64,000 nucleotides of DNA from Pontitalea aquivivens (GCF_046507575.1 NZ_JBKFEY010000001.1:1-64000), one strand, 5' to 3'; shown: positions 42,739 to 52,423, counted from the stretch's first letter. Numbers and translations: made by a program. The notes: a model not told the origin generated them from the letters alone.

Positions 42739-44538
42739 ATGACCCAGCTTGATCACATCCGCAACTTCTCGATCGTGGCCCATATCGACCACGGCAAATC
42801 CACCCTCGCCGACCGGCTCATCCAGATGACCGGAACGGTGGCCGAACGCGACATGAAGGCGCAGCTGCTGGACAGCATGGATATCGAGCGGGAACGCGGG
42901 ATCACCATCAAGGCCAACACGGTGCGGATCGAATATCCGGCCAGGGATGGCCAGACCTACATCCTGAACCTGATCGACACCCCCGGCCATGTCGATTTCG
43001 CCTATGAGGTCAGCCGGTCCATGCGCGCGGTCGAAGGCAGCCTGCTGGTGGTCGATGCGTCGCAGGGGGTCGAGGCGCAGACGCTGGCAAATGTCTATCA
43101 GGCGATCGACGCGGGCCATGAAATCGTGCCGGTGCTGAACAAGATTGACCTGCCGGCGGCGGAACCGGACCGGGTCAAGGAACAGATCGAGGATGTGATC
43201 GGCATCGACGCCAGCGATGCGATCCCGATTTCGGCGAAGTCGGGCCTGGGCATTCCCGACGTGCTGGAGGCGATCGTCACGCGCCTGCCCGCGCCCAGGG
43301 GCGACCGCAACGCACCGCTCAAGGCGATGCTGGTCGACAGCTGGTATGACCCCTATCTGGGCGTTGTTGTCATGATCCGCGTGATGGACGGTGTGATCCG
43401 CAAGGGCGACCGCATCAAGATGATGCAGACCGGCGCCGTTTACGGCATCGACAAGCTGGCGGTGCTGAAGCCGCAGATGGTCGATATCGCGGAATTGGGG
43501 CCGGGCGAGATTGGCGTTCTGACCGCATCGATCAAGCAGGTGCGCGATACCCGCGTGGGCGACACGATCACCCATGAAAAGAAGGGCTGCGAAGTGCCGC
43601 TGCCGGGCTTCAAGCCCGCCCAGCCGGTGGTGTTCTGCGGCCTGTTCCCGGTGGACGCCAATGATTTCGAGGCGCTGCGCGACGCGATCGAGAAACTGGC
43701 GCTGAACGACGCATCCTTCAGCTATGAAATGGAAACCTCGGCCGCGCTTGGCTTTGGTTTTCGCTGCGGCTTCCTGGGCCTTCTGCACCTGGAGGTCGTG
43801 CGCGACCGTCTGGAACGCGAATACGATCTGGATCTGATCACCACCGCGCCCAGCGTGGTGTTCAAGCTGCACATGAAGGATGGCGAGGTGCGCGACCTGC
43901 ACAACCCCGCCGACATGCCCGACCTGACCTATGTCGACCATATCGAGGAACCGCGCATCAAGGCCACGATCATGGTGCCCGACGAATACCTGGGCGACGT
44001 GCTGAAGCTGTGCCAGGACCGCCGCGGCATCCAGCTGGACCTGACCTATGCCGGCAGCCGCGCGATGGTGGTCTATGACCTGCCGCTGGCCGAGGTGGTG
44101 TTCGATTTCTACGACCGGCTGAAATCGGTCACCAAGGGCTATGCCAGCTTCGACTATCAGATCTCGGAATATCGTGAGGATTTTCTGGTCAAGATGTCGA
44201 TCCTTGTGAACGACGAACCGGTGGACGCGCTGTCGATCATGGTGCACCGCGACCGCGCCGAATCGCGCGGCCGCGCGATGGTGGAAAAGCTCAAGGAACT
44301 GATCCCGCGCCACATGTTCAAGATCCCGATCCAGGCCGCGATCGGTGGCCGCGTGATCGCGCGCGAAACGCTAAGCGCGATGCGCAAGGACGTGACCGCG
44401 AAATGCTATGGCGGCGATGCGACGCGCAAGAAGAAACTGCTGGAAAAGCAAAAGGCCGGCAAAAAGAAGATGCGTCAGTTCGGCAAGGTGGAAATCCCGC
44501 AATCCGCCTTCATCTCGGCGCTGAAGATGGATGACTGA
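42739..44538 (+). CDS. lepA: Elongation factor 4 (LepA)
   Basis: Ribosome-associated GTPase of 599 aa that acts in translation under stress and in ribosome assembly. The G1 motif AHIDHGKST is near residue 14, G2 is GITIKANTV, G3 DTPGHVDF and G4 NKIDLP. The LepA-specific C-terminal domain ends KKKLLEKQKAGKKKMRQFGKVEIPQSAFISALKMDD. The frame is open upstream, but the ATG at 42739 (MTQLDHIRNFSIV) is standard. No good Shine-Dalgarno is visible. Confidence 0.98.
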   Translation: MTQLDHIRNFSIVAHIDHGKSTLADRLIQMTGTVAERDMKAQLLDSMDIERERGITIKANTVRIEYPARDGQTYILNLIDTPGHVDFAYEVSRSMRAVEGSLLVVDASQGVEAQTLANVYQAIDAGHEIVPVLNKIDLPAAEPDRVKEQIEDVIGIDASDAIPISAKSGLGIPDVLEAIVTRLPAPRGDRNAPLKAMLVDSWYDPYLGVVVMIRVMDGVIRKGDRIKMMQTGAVYGIDKLAVLKPQMVDIAELGPGEIGVLTASIKQVRDTRVGDTITHEKKGCEVPLPGFKPAQPVVFCGLFPVDANDFEALRDAIEKLALNDASFSYEMETSAALGFGFRCGFLGLLHLEVVRDRLEREYDLDLITTAPSVVFKLHMKDGEVRDLHNPADMPDLTYVDHIEEPRIKATIMVPDEYLGDVLKLCQDRRGIQLDLTYAGSRAMVVYDLPLAEVVFDFYDRLKSVTKGYASFDYQISEYREDFLVKMSILVNDEPVDALSIMVHRDRAESRGRAMVEKLKELIPRHMFKIPIQAAIGGRVIARETLSAMRKDVTAKCYGGDATRKKKLLEKQKAGKKKMRQFGKVEIPQSAFISALKMDD

Positions 44539-44541
44539 TAA

Positions 44542-44574
44542 AAAAACCCGGCCCAAGGATTGGGCCGGGTTTTT
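44542..44574. terminator. Bidirectional terminator between lepA and metF
   Basis: AAAAACCCGGCCCAA pairs perfectly with TTGGGCCGGGTTTTT (15 bp, 3-nt loop GGA), starting 3 nt after the lepA stop. A-runs and T-runs on both sides suit termination of both lepA and the convergent metF. Confidence 0.93.
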
Positions 44575-44599
44575 CGTTCTGCCGCGGCACAGGTCCGGT

Positions 44600-45466
44600 T
44601 CAGGCGACCTTCTCCAGGCTTGCGCCGGGCGTCACGCCAAGGGCGTGGCACACGTCGCGCGTCAGGCCGGGGCGGTTCAGCGTATAGAAATGCAGATCCT
44701 CGACCCCGCCGCGGATCAGCTCGTCGCACAGTTCGGTGCACAGCGCGGTCGCCAGCAGCTGTTCGCGCCCGTCGCGCACGGCGGCCACAAAGGCCTCTTC
44801 CACCCAGGCCGGCACACTGGTGCCGCAGCGCGCGGCAAATCGCTTTGCGCCTGCCCAGGACTGGATCGGCAGGATGCCGGGGATGATCTTCGCGGTGATC
44901 CCCTCTTTTTCGCAGGCATCGCGGAACCGAAAGAAGGTATCGGCCTCAAAGAAGAACTGGGTGATCGCACTGGTCGCGCCCGCATCCACCTTGCGCTTCA
45001 GCCAGCGCACATCCGCCAGCGGATCGGCGGCTTCGGGGTGGGGCTCGGGATAGGCGCCGCAGCGGATGGTAAAGCGGCCGTCCTGGGCCAGCGCCTCGAT
45101 CAGCGCGACGGATGAGGCAAAACCCTGCGGATGGGGCGTGAACCTGTCGCTGCCCTTCGGCGGATCGCCCCGCAGCGCCACGATCTCGGTCACGCCCGCC
45201 GCGGCATAGGCATCGACGATTTCCATCGTCTCGGCCCGGGTTGCATCGACGCAGGTCAGATGCGCCGCCACGTTCAGGCCATAGTTCTTGTGGATCGTTT
45301 CCACCGCCTCATGGGTCAGCTTGCGCGTGGTGCCGCCCGCGCCATAGGTGACCGACACGAAGGACGGCTTCAGCGGCGCCAGAACCTGTGCGGTTTCCCA
45401 CAGCCGGAACGATGCCTCCAGCGATTGCGGCGGGAAGAATTCAAAGCTGACGCGGGGCGAGGTCAT
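44600..45466 (-). CDS. metF: 5,10-methylenetetrahydrofolate reductase
   Basis: Flavoenzyme of 288 aa that makes 5-methyl-THF for methionine synthesis. It opens with VSFEFFPPQS (catalytic Glu region), then FVSVTYGAGGTTR, AHLTCVDATR, ALRGDPPKG and the FAD/NADH region AITQFFFEADTFFRF. It is divergent from metR across 92 bp that contain a MetR-like dyad, so methionine control is expected. Confidence 0.97.
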   Translation of the reverse strand: MTSPRVSFEFFPPQSLEASFRLWETAQVLAPLKPSFVSVTYGAGGTTRKLTHEAVETIHKNYGLNVAAHLTCVDATRAETMEIVDAYAAAGVTEIVALRGDPPKGSDRFTPHPQGFASSVALIEALAQDGRFTIRCGAYPEPHPEAADPLADVRWLKRKVDAGATSAITQFFFEADTFFRFRDACEKEGITAKIIPGILPIQSWAGAKRFAARCGTSVPAWVEEAFVAAVRDGREQLLATALCTELCDELIRGGVEDLHFYTLNRPGLTRDVCHALGVTPGASLEKVA

Positions 45467-45511
45467 GGTGGGTATCCTTTCGTTGGCCCCCTTGTGCCAG
45501 ATATACCGATG

Positions 45512-45524
45512 TGAGACAAACTCA
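45512..45524. promoter_or_regulatory. MetR-like operator in the metF/metR region
   Basis: TGAG-ACAAA-CTCA is a perfect inverted repeat with a 5-nt spacer. It has the architecture of the enterobacterial MetR site (TGAA-N5-TTCA). A second, wider dyad, CCTCA (45529-45533) with TGAGG (45543-45547), lies 4 nt on. Both sit between the divergent starts of metF (45466) and metR (45559). Confidence 0.6.
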
Positions 45525-45558
45525 TAATCCTCAAGAACGTTATGAGGTTTCGTTCAAG

Positions 45559-46464
45559 ATGCACCTGGAACTTCGCCATCTGCGCACGATCAAGGCCATC
45601 CATGATGCGGGCGGTCTGGCCCGGGCCGCCGACATCCTGCACATCACCCAATCGGCGCTGTCGCATCAGGTCAAGGGGTTGGAAGACCAGGCCGGGGTGG
45701 AACTGTTCGTGCGCCGGTCCAAGCCGCTGAAACTGTCGGCGGCGGGGGTGCGGCTCTTGCGGCTGGCCGAACGCATCCTGCCCGAGATCAAGGCCGCCGA
45801 GGATGAATTCGCCGCCCTGCGCCAGGGCCGCGCGGGCCGGCTGCACATCGCCATCGAATGTCATGCCTGCTTTGACTGGCTGTTCCCGGTGCTGGAACAG
45901 TTCCGCCGCGCCTGGCCCGATATCGACGTCGACATCCGCGCGGGCCTGGCCTTCAACGCGCTGCCCGCCTTGATGCGCGAAGAGGTCGACCTGGTGATCT
46001 CCTCGGACCCCGAGGCGCTTGAGGGCATCGTCTTCAACCCGCTGTTCGACTATTCGCCAACCCTGGTCGCCGCCGCCAGCAACCCGCTGGCCGCAAAACC
46101 CTTCGTCGTGGCCGAGGATTTCCGCGACCAGACCCTGATCACCTATCCGGTCGACCGTGGCCGGATCGACATCTTCACCGAACTGCTGACGCCGGCCCGG
46201 GTGGAACCGCGCGCGCAGCGCCAGGTCGAACTGACCGCCGTGATCCTGATGCTGGTGGCGTCGGGGCGCGGCGTCGCCGTGCTGCCCGACTGGGTCCTGC
46301 GCGAGGTGAAATACCAGCCCGATTACATCACCCGCCCCGTCACCGAAAAGGGCCTGACCAAACGGCTTTATGCCGCCACCCGCGCCGAGGATGCCACCCA
46401 GCCCTTCATGGCCCATTTCCTGCGCCTGGCGCGGACCGAGCCGGTCAAGCTGCAGCGCGTCTGA
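45559..46464 (+). CDS. metR: LysR-family regulator MetR
   Basis: A 301-aa LysR-type activator. The helix-turn-helix (residues 1-60) is MHLELRHLRTIKAIHDAGGLARAADILHITQSALSHQ, which is close to MetR (homocysteine-responsive). A substrate-binding domain fills the rest. The divergent metF neighbour supports the name. The ATG at 45559 is chosen over one 16 codons upstream because the HTH then starts at the usual position and the dyads stay outside the gene. Confidence 0.88.
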   Translation: MHLELRHLRTIKAIHDAGGLARAADILHITQSALSHQVKGLEDQAGVELFVRRSKPLKLSAAGVRLLRLAERILPEIKAAEDEFAALRQGRAGRLHIAIECHACFDWLFPVLEQFRRAWPDIDVDIRAGLAFNALPALMREEVDLVISSDPEALEGIVFNPLFDYSPTLVAAASNPLAAKPFVVAEDFRDQTLITYPVDRGRIDIFTELLTPARVEPRAQRQVELTAVILMLVASGRGVAVLPDWVLREVKYQPDYITRPVTEKGLTKRLYAATRAEDATQPFMAHFLRLARTEPVKLQRV

Positions 46465-46465
46465 T

Positions 46466-46518
46466 CCTTCGGCTTTGCGAAAATATCCTCGGGGGGTGCG
46501 GGGGGCAGACAGCCCCCC
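46466..46518 (-). repeat. Intergenic repeat copy 8 (AAGCCGAAG box, reversed)
   Basis: CCTTCGGCTTTGCGAAAATATCC begins 2 nt after the metR stop, followed by a G-run and GGGGGGCAGACAGCCCCCC (46500-46518). The element is therefore in the opposite sense to metR. It lies before suhB with no other gene in the 140-bp gap. Confidence 0.82.
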
Positions 46519-46604
46519 GTTGCAACGCCAGCCGATCCGCGCAAAGCCCTTGGAATCCCGTCCCTGCCCGTGTATGGCACGCGCTTGATGTGAAGGAGCC
46601 CCCG

Positions 46605-47396
46605 ATGCAAGGCAGCGCGAACCTCAACCTGATGATCAAGGCCGCCCGCAAGGCCGGCCGTTCCCTCGTGAAAGACTTCCGCGAGGTGGAAAACCTTCAG
46701 GTCTCGGCCAAGGGGCCGGGGGATTTCGTCACCCGCGCCGACCGCGAGGCGGAACGCATCATCAAGGAAGAACTCCGCGGTGCCCGCCCCTCGTACGGCT
46801 GGCTGGGCGAAGAAACCGGCGAAGAGCCCGGTGAAGATCCGACCCGGCGCTGGATCGTCGATCCGCTGGATGGCACCACGAACTTTCTGCACGGCCTGCC
46901 GCATTGGGCCGTGTCCATCGCGCTGGAACACAAGGGCGAGGTTGTCGCGGGTGTCATCTTCGACGCGGCGAAGGATGAACTTTACTATGCGGAAAAGGGT
47001 CTTGGCGCCTTCATGAACGAAACGCGCCTGCGCGTGTCGGGGCGGCGCAACATGATCGAGGCGATCTTTGCCACCGGTGTTCCCTTTGGGGGCAAGTCGA
47101 CGCTGCCGGCCACGCTGCAGGATTTCGCCCGCCTGATGCCGGTCTGCGCCGGGGTGCGCCGCTTTGGCGCCGCCTCGCTGGATCTGGCCTATGTCGCCGC
47201 GGGCCGGTTCGATGGCTATTGGGAACGCGGGATCAGCGCCTGGGACATGGCGGCGGGGATGCTTCTGGTGAAGGAAGCCGGCGGCTTTACCGGCCCCGTG
47301 CGCGAAGGGCGCGACATTTTCGAATCGGGTGCGATCATCGCCACCAATGCCGCCCTGTTTGACCCGCTGTGCAGGATTCTGCGCGCATCGGTCTGA
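46605..47396 (+). CDS. suhB: Inositol monophosphatase family protein (SuhB)
   Basis: Mg-dependent phosphatase of 263 aa. Metal ligands are in GEETGEE, DPLDGTTNFLHG (D86, D89) and WERGISAWDMAAG near the end. SuhB in E. coli also takes part in rRNA antitermination, so the role may not be inositol metabolism. A GTG five codons upstream is possible, but the ATG at 46605 has GAAGGAG at good spacing. Confidence 0.93.
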   Translation: MQGSANLNLMIKAARKAGRSLVKDFREVENLQVSAKGPGDFVTRADREAERIIKEELRGARPSYGWLGEETGEEPGEDPTRRWIVDPLDGTTNFLHGLPHWAVSIALEHKGEVVAGVIFDAAKDELYYAEKGLGAFMNETRLRVSGRRNMIEAIFATGVPFGGKSTLPATLQDFARLMPVCAGVRRFGAASLDLAYVAAGRFDGYWERGISAWDMAAGMLLVKEAGGFTGPVREGRDIFESGAIIATNAALFDPLCRILRASV

Positions 47397-47441
47397 CCCG
47401 CGCGCCGGTCTGACCCGCGCGCAAGGTTTGTGATCGCGGGC

Positions 47442-47524
47442 GGGGGGCGCCGCCCCCCGGGCCTCACCGGCCCCGTGCCGGGGCCGATGAGACCACCCCC
47501 CGGAGTATTTCGGCCAAGAAGAAG
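47442..47524 (+). repeat. Intergenic repeat copy 9 (AAGAAG box)
   Basis: GGGGGGCGCCGCCCCCC (47442-47458), a GGCCCCGTGCCGGGGCC hairpin, then CACCCCCCGGAGTATTTCGGCCAAGAAGAAGG. It follows suhB in the same sense (45 nt from its stop) and ends 8 nt before the stop of the convergent rhomboid gene. Confidence 0.87.
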
Positions 47525-47532
47525 GGGCGCGA

Positions 47533-48261
47533 TCAGCGTCGTCTGCGTACCACGGGTATGCTTGAGCGGCTGTATCGCGCTTCGGGGTGCGGCGGGTGGC
47601 CGTGGGTGCGGTTCCAGTAGGCCGGGCCGCCGCGTTTGAGCCAATGCGGGATCATCAGCGCCACACCGGCCGCAAAGCCGCCTGCATGGGCCCAATAGGC
47701 GACCCCGCCGCCGTCGCCCGCGGTGGTGCCGTTCAGAACCTGCAGCCCGAACCAGACCCCCAGCACGATCCAGGCGGGGATCGGGATGATCTTCACCAGG
47801 ATCACGATGATGAACAGCACGTCGATCCGCGCCTTGGGGAACATCAGAAGATAGCCGCCCATCACGCCCGCGATCGCGCCCGAGGCGCCGACCATCGGGA
47901 TGGTGCTGTAGGGATCGGCCAGGATCTGTGCCGCGGCTGCCGCAAGCCCGCCAGCCAGGTAGAAGAGGGCAAAGCCGAAATGGCCCAGCTGTTCTTCCAT
48001 GTTGTCACCAAAGACCCACAGGAACAGCATGTTGCCTGCGATATGCATCAGCCCGGCATGCAGGAACATATGGGTGATGAGTCCGTGCAGCCAGAACCCC
48101 TCTATCACCGCGGCGGGGTAGAGCGCGCCCATTTCCCACAGACCGAACATCGCGCCCAGCCAGGGTGAGGTCAGCAGGAACATCCCCAGGTTGATCGCGA
48201 TCAGCGCCCGGGTCATCCAGGGTGTCGTGGTGGCCGGGTTGTGGTCGCGGATCGGAAACAT
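47533..48261 (-). CDS. Rhomboid family intramembrane serine protease
   Basis: A 242-aa membrane protease with about six helices. The catalytic serine is in the GASGAIAG motif of helix 4 and the histidine in YWAHAGGFAAG of helix 6. HMFLHAGLMHIAGNMLFLWVFGDNME is the typical helix-2 region. The cytoplasmic tail is basic and ends VVRRRR. Substrates are unknown. The frame extends upstream, but the ATG at 48261 (MFPIRDHNP) is the usual start. It lies 31 bp after putA on the same strand. Confidence 0.94.
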   Translation of the reverse strand: MFPIRDHNPATTTPWMTRALIAINLGMFLLTSPWLGAMFGLWEMGALYPAAVIEGFWLHGLITHMFLHAGLMHIAGNMLFLWVFGDNMEEQLGHFGFALFYLAGGLAAAAAQILADPYSTIPMVGASGAIAGVMGGYLLMFPKARIDVLFIIVILVKIIPIPAWIVLGVWFGLQVLNGTTAGDGGGVAYWAHAGGFAAGVALMIPHWLKRGGPAYWNRTHGHPPHPEARYSRSSIPVVRRRR

Positions 48262-48292
48262 GGCGCGAGCCTTCCCGATCCGCGTGGCCCGG

Positions 48293-51200
48293 TCAAGCGG
48301 TTCCGGCGCTGGCCAGCAGGGCCGCGTTGCCGCCTGAGGCGGTGGTGTCGATGCAGATGTGGCGTTCATGCGCGACATGGGCCGCATCGGGCATGGCGCC
48401 GATCAGTGGCAGGATCGGGCCGGGGCGTCCGGCCAGGGCCTGCGCCAGCGCCGTGCCGGTTGCGGTATCGCCCCACCAGATCGCCGCGGAAAAGGCCCGG
48501 AGCGTGGTCAGCGCGTCCGGCGGCAGGGGGGCGGCGACCTCGACCGCGCGCCCGCCAAGCCGTTGCACGGCCTGTGCCTGGGCCCGTGCCGCCGCCGGTC
48601 CGGGGCCCAGGCACAGGATCGGGCCGCGGGCATGACGCGTCAGGCGGTTCGATTCCCCCGTGGGTCCGGGCAGCGCCGTGGCGGGCAGCGTGGGGGCAGG
48701 GGGGGCGGTATCCAGCGCGGCCTGAACCTGTGCCGCGCTGATGGTGGGTGCAGCGGATGCCGCTGGCGCGACGGGGGCGGCGGGTTGCGGGGCGCAGAAC
48801 CGCGCCAGATAGTCCGGCCCGCCCGCCTTGGGCCCGGTGCCCGAAAGCCCCTCGCCGCCAAAGGGCTGGCTGCCGACCACAGCGCCGATCTGGTTGCGGT
48901 TGACGTAGATGTTGCCCACGGCCAGTGCCTCGGTCACCTCTTGCACGCGGTTGTCGATGCGGGTGTGCAGCCCGAAGGTCAGGCCATAGCCGGTGGCGTT
49001 GATATCGGCGATGACGCGGGGCAGGTCTTCGGCTTCGAAGGTGGCGACATGCAGCACGGGGCCAAAGATTTCACGCCCAAGGTCGGCAATGCCGGTTACG
49101 CGGATCACGGTGGGGCCGATGAAATGCCCCTGCGGCGGGGCGGGCAGGTCAAGGATCACGCGGCCGTCACGGCGGGCGGCGTCGATATGGGTGCGGATGT
49201 CACGGGCGGCCTCGTCATCGATCACCGGGCCGATGTCGGTGGCCAGATGCCAGGGGTCGCCCAGCCGCAGTTCCCGCATCGCGCCGCAGAGCATCTCGGT
49301 CAGATGCGGGGCGATGTCGTTTTGCACATAGAGACAGCGCAACGCCGAACAGCGTTGCCCCGCCGACTGGAAGGCCGAAGCCAGGATGTCGCGCACCGCC
49401 TGTTCGGGCAGGGCGGTGGAATCGACGATCATCGCGTTCAGCCCGCCGGTTTCCGCGATCAGCGGCGCATCGGGCGCCAGGTGCCGGGCCATGGCACGGC
49501 GGATTGCCTGGGCCGTCCCGGTCGAGCCGGTGAAGGCCACGCCTGCCACGCGCGGGTCCGAGGTCAGCGCCGCGCCGACCGTAGGTCCGTCACCGGGCAG
49601 CAGCTGCAGCGCATGGGGCGGAACGCCCGCCTGATGCAGAAGCCGCACCGCCTGCGCGGCGATCAGCGGCGTCTGTTCGGCGGGCTTGGCCAGCACGCCG
49701 TTTCCGGCCGCCAGCGCCGCCGCGATCTGGCCGGTGAAGATGGCCAGAGGAAAGTTCCAGGGGCTGATGCAGGTGAACACCCCGCGCGCGGGGGCGGTCA
49801 GGCCGCCGGCCTGCGCCGCATAATAACGCAGGAAATCCACCGCCTCGCGCAATTCGCCCACGGCATCGGCCAGTGTCTTGCCCGCCTCGCGTGCAAGGGT
49901 GGCAAAGATCGGGCCGAAGTCAGCCTCATACAGATCGGCGGCACGGTTCAGGATCTGCGCGCGTTCGGTCGCCGGGGCTTGCCAGATGCGGGCGGCGGCC
50001 AGCGCGGCCTGCACATCGGCCGCGCTGGCGGGGTGGACATGGCCCACCGTTTCGCCCGTCGCGGGGTTTTGCACCGGCTGGGCGGGCAAGGGCTGTGCCG
50101 GGGCGGCAAGCAGCGGCGCCGCGTCGGGCAGCAGGCCCGTGGCGGCGGGCGCACGCGCCGCCTCAATGGCCGCAAGCGTGCCGGCGTCGGTCAGATCGAA
50201 GCCCCGGCTGTTGCGCCGGTCCGGGGCAAACAGATCGGCGGGCCGGGTCAGTCGGGGGTTGACCGGATCGGCCATTGATTCCAGCGTGGTCAGGGGGCAG
50301 GCGGCGACCACCTCGGGGGGCACGTCCTCATCCACGATCTGGTTGACAAAGCTGGAATTCGCGCCGTTTTCCAGCAGCCGGCGCACCAGATAGGCCAGCA
50401 GGTCGCGATGCGCGCCGACGGGGGCATAGATCCGGCAGCGGGTGCCGCGATCCTTCAGCACGATGTCGTGCAGCCGTTCGCCCATGCCATGCAGGCGCTG
50501 GAATTCGAACGGCGCATCGCCCGCCATGTCCAGCACCGCGGCAACGGTATGGGCGTTGTGCGTGGCGAATTGCGGATAGATCCGGTCGGTCATCCCCAGC
50601 AGCTTGCGGGCATTGGCGATATAGCTGACATCGGTCGTGATCTTGCGGGTAAAGACCGGGAAATCGGCCAGCCCCAGCACCTGGGCACGCTTGATCTCGG
50701 CGTCCCAATAGGCGCCTTTCACCAGCCGCACCATGATCTTGCGGTCCAGCTGGCCCGCCAGCGCGTAAAGCCAGTCGATCACCGCGCCCGCGCGCCGGCC
50801 ATAGGCCTGCACCACCACGCCAAAACCGTCCCATCCCGCCAGCCGCGGATCGGCCAGTACCGCCGCGATCACCTTGAGCGACAGGGTCAGGCGGTCGGCC
50901 TCTTCGGCGTCGATGTTGAACCCCATGCCCGCCGCCGCTGCCTGCCGGGCCAGCCGCGTGACCACGGGGACCAGTTCGGCCATCACGCGGGCCTCTTGCG
51001 CGACCTCATAGCGCGGATGCAGCGCCGAGAGCTTGACCGAGATACCCGGATTGGCGCGCACATCCCCACCCCGGCAGGCCCCGGCAATTGCGGCGATTGC
51101 GGCAGCATAGCTGGCCTCATAGCGTGTGGCGTCGGCGGCGGTGCGCGCAGCCTCACCCAGCATGTCATAGCTATAGCTGTAACCCGCCGCTTCCTGCGTC

Positions 51201-51742
51201 TGGGCGCGCTTCATCGCGGATTGTATGGTCTCGCCCAGCACGAACTGGCGCCCCATTTCCTTCATCGCGCGCGATACGGCGGTGCGGATCACCGGCTCGC
51301 CCAGCCGGCGCATGGCCGCGCGCAGATGGCCCACCACGCCGGGTTCGCGATCCTCCAGCACCTTGCCGGTCAGCATCAGGGCCCAGGTCGAGGCATTCAC
51401 CAGGCTGGAGGCCGACTTGCCCAGATGGCGGCCCCAGTCCGAAGGCGCGATCTTGTCCTCGATCAGCGCGTCCATGGTTTCGGCATCGGGCACACGCAAC
51501 AACGCCTCGGCCAGACACATCAGGGCAATTCCCTCTTCGGTCGAAAGGCCGTATTCTGCCAGGAACACCTCCATCAGGCCGGGCCGCACATCGGCGCGGA
51601 TGCGGCGCACCAGATCTGCCCCGGTGGCGGCGATGCGGGCGCGGGCGGGGCCGTCCAGGGCGGCCTGTTCGATCAGCCGCGCCAGCAGGGGCGCTTCGGG
51701 CTGCAGGGTTCCGGTTTCGATGGTCTGTGTGATCATGTGCAT
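48293..51742 (-). CDS. putA: Bifunctional proline dehydrogenase / glutamate-semialdehyde dehydrogenase
   Basis: A 1149-aa enzyme that oxidises proline to glutamate in two channelled steps. The PRODH barrel (about 160-460) includes GINSVKLSALHPRYE-like segments (here PGISVKLSALHPRYE), GFNIDAEEADR and LVKGAYWDAEIK. The ALDH domain (about 560-990) carries ETGGLNAMIVDSTA and the catalytic Cys in SAGQRCSALR. An extra C-terminal domain follows. No ribbon-helix-helix domain is present at the N-terminus, so it is not self-regulating. AGGAG lies 6 nt before the ATG. It is divergent from an Lrp-type gene. Confidence 0.96.
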   Translation of the reverse strand: MHMITQTIETGTLQPEAPLLARLIEQAALDGPARARIAATGADLVRRIRADVRPGLMEVFLAEYGLSTEEGIALMCLAEALLRVPDAETMDALIEDKIAPSDWGRHLGKSASSLVNASTWALMLTGKVLEDREPGVVGHLRAAMRRLGEPVIRTAVSRAMKEMGRQFVLGETIQSAMKRAQTQEAAGYSYSYDMLGEAARTAADATRYEASYAAAIAAIAGACRGGDVRANPGISVKLSALHPRYEVAQEARVMAELVPVVTRLARQAAAAGMGFNIDAEEADRLTLSLKVIAAVLADPRLAGWDGFGVVVQAYGRRAGAVIDWLYALAGQLDRKIMVRLVKGAYWDAEIKRAQVLGLADFPVFTRKITTDVSYIANARKLLGMTDRIYPQFATHNAHTVAAVLDMAGDAPFEFQRLHGMGERLHDIVLKDRGTRCRIYAPVGAHRDLLAYLVRRLLENGANSSFVNQIVDEDVPPEVVAACPLTTLESMADPVNPRLTRPADLFAPDRRNSRGFDLTDAGTLAAIEAARAPAATGLLPDAAPLLAAPAQPLPAQPVQNPATGETVGHVHPASAADVQAALAAARIWQAPATERAQILNRAADLYEADFGPIFATLAREAGKTLADAVGELREAVDFLRYYAAQAGGLTAPARGVFTCISPWNFPLAIFTGQIAAALAAGNGVLAKPAEQTPLIAAQAVRLLHQAGVPPHALQLLPGDGPTVGAALTSDPRVAGVAFTGSTGTAQAIRRAMARHLAPDAPLIAETGGLNAMIVDSTALPEQAVRDILASAFQSAGQRCSALRCLYVQNDIAPHLTEMLCGAMRELRLGDPWHLATDIGPVIDDEAARDIRTHIDAARRDGRVILDLPAPPQGHFIGPTVIRVTGIADLGREIFGPVLHVATFEAEDLPRVIADINATGYGLTFGLHTRIDNRVQEVTEALAVGNIYVNRNQIGAVVGSQPFGGEGLSGTGPKAGGPDYLARFCAPQPAAPVAPAASAAPTISAAQVQAALDTAPPAPTLPATALPGPTGESNRLTRHARGPILCLGPGPAAARAQAQAVQRLGGRAVEVAAPLPPDALTTLRAFSAAIWWGDTATGTALAQALAGRPGPILPLIGAMPDAAHVAHERHICIDTTASGGNAALLASAGTA

Positions 51743-51845
51743 TGCGCGCTCCTGCGGTTTGGGCCATCATATCGGGGATTTTGCAGGCGGTTTTCCCGTT
51801 CTTTGCCCTGTGGCGGGTGAAACGACTGAAATTCCGGGGGTGGGA

Positions 51846-52322
51846 ATGCCAAACGACTTTCCGCAGGTGGACCGCTACGATCAGGCGATTCTGGCCCTTC
51901 TGTCGGCCGACGGGCGCATGTCCGCAACCGAGATTGCGCGCCGCGTGGGGCTGACCAAATCGCCCGTGCAGGCGCGGATCAAGCAGCTTGAGGAAAGCGG
52001 CGTGATCGCCGGATACCGCGCGATCCTGTCGCCGATTCGTCTGGGTCTGGCGCATGTGGCCTTCGTCGAGGTGCGTCTGTCCGACACCCGCGAAGCCGCG
52101 CTGCAGGCTTTCAACCGCGCCGTCCGCACCATCCCCGAGATCGAGGAATGCCACATGATCGCGGGCGGCTTCGACTATCTGCTGAAGGTCCGCACGGGCG
52201 ATATCGGGGATTATCGCCGGGTCATGGCGGAAAGCATCTCATCCCTGCCGCATGTGGCGGCGACCTCGACCTATGTCGCGATGGAGGCGGTGAAGGACGC
52301 AGGCCCCGTCATGGCCCCCTGA
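51846..52322 (+). CDS. putR: Lrp/AsnC-family regulator, probable PutR
   Basis: A 158-aa Lrp-type protein. The winged HTH is at about residues 8-60 (LLSADGRMSATEIARRVGLTKSPVQARIKQLEESGVIAGY), and the RAM ligand-binding domain follows (HMIAGGFDYLLKVRTGDIGDYRRVM). It is divergent from putA across about 100 bp. In Rhodobacter and Agrobacterium such a gene activates putA with proline, so putR is the likely identity. A GTG two codons upstream is an alternative start. Confidence 0.88.
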   Translation: MPNDFPQVDRYDQAILALLSADGRMSATEIARRVGLTKSPVQARIKQLEESGVIAGYRAILSPIRLGLAHVAFVEVRLSDTREAALQAFNRAVRTIPEIEECHMIAGGFDYLLKVRTGDIGDYRRVMAESISSLPHVAATSTYVAMEAVKDAGPVMAP

Positions 52323-52423
52323 CCGCGCCCGCGACACCGCCGCCCGGGGCAAAGGCTTGCACAGCTTCAAGGCTCTGGACGCTTTCAAGAAAACCGAAAA
52401 ACCCTAACCGTCAGGAGCGTGCG

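Noticed and set aside
42514..44313. Antisense frame of 599 codons over lepA
   Set aside because: It is a shadow of a highly conserved gene.
51743..51845. A clear PutR operator in the putA-putR gap
   Set aside because: Only weak, imperfect symmetry is visible (CGGGGATTTT...TTTTCCCG), not enough to name a site.
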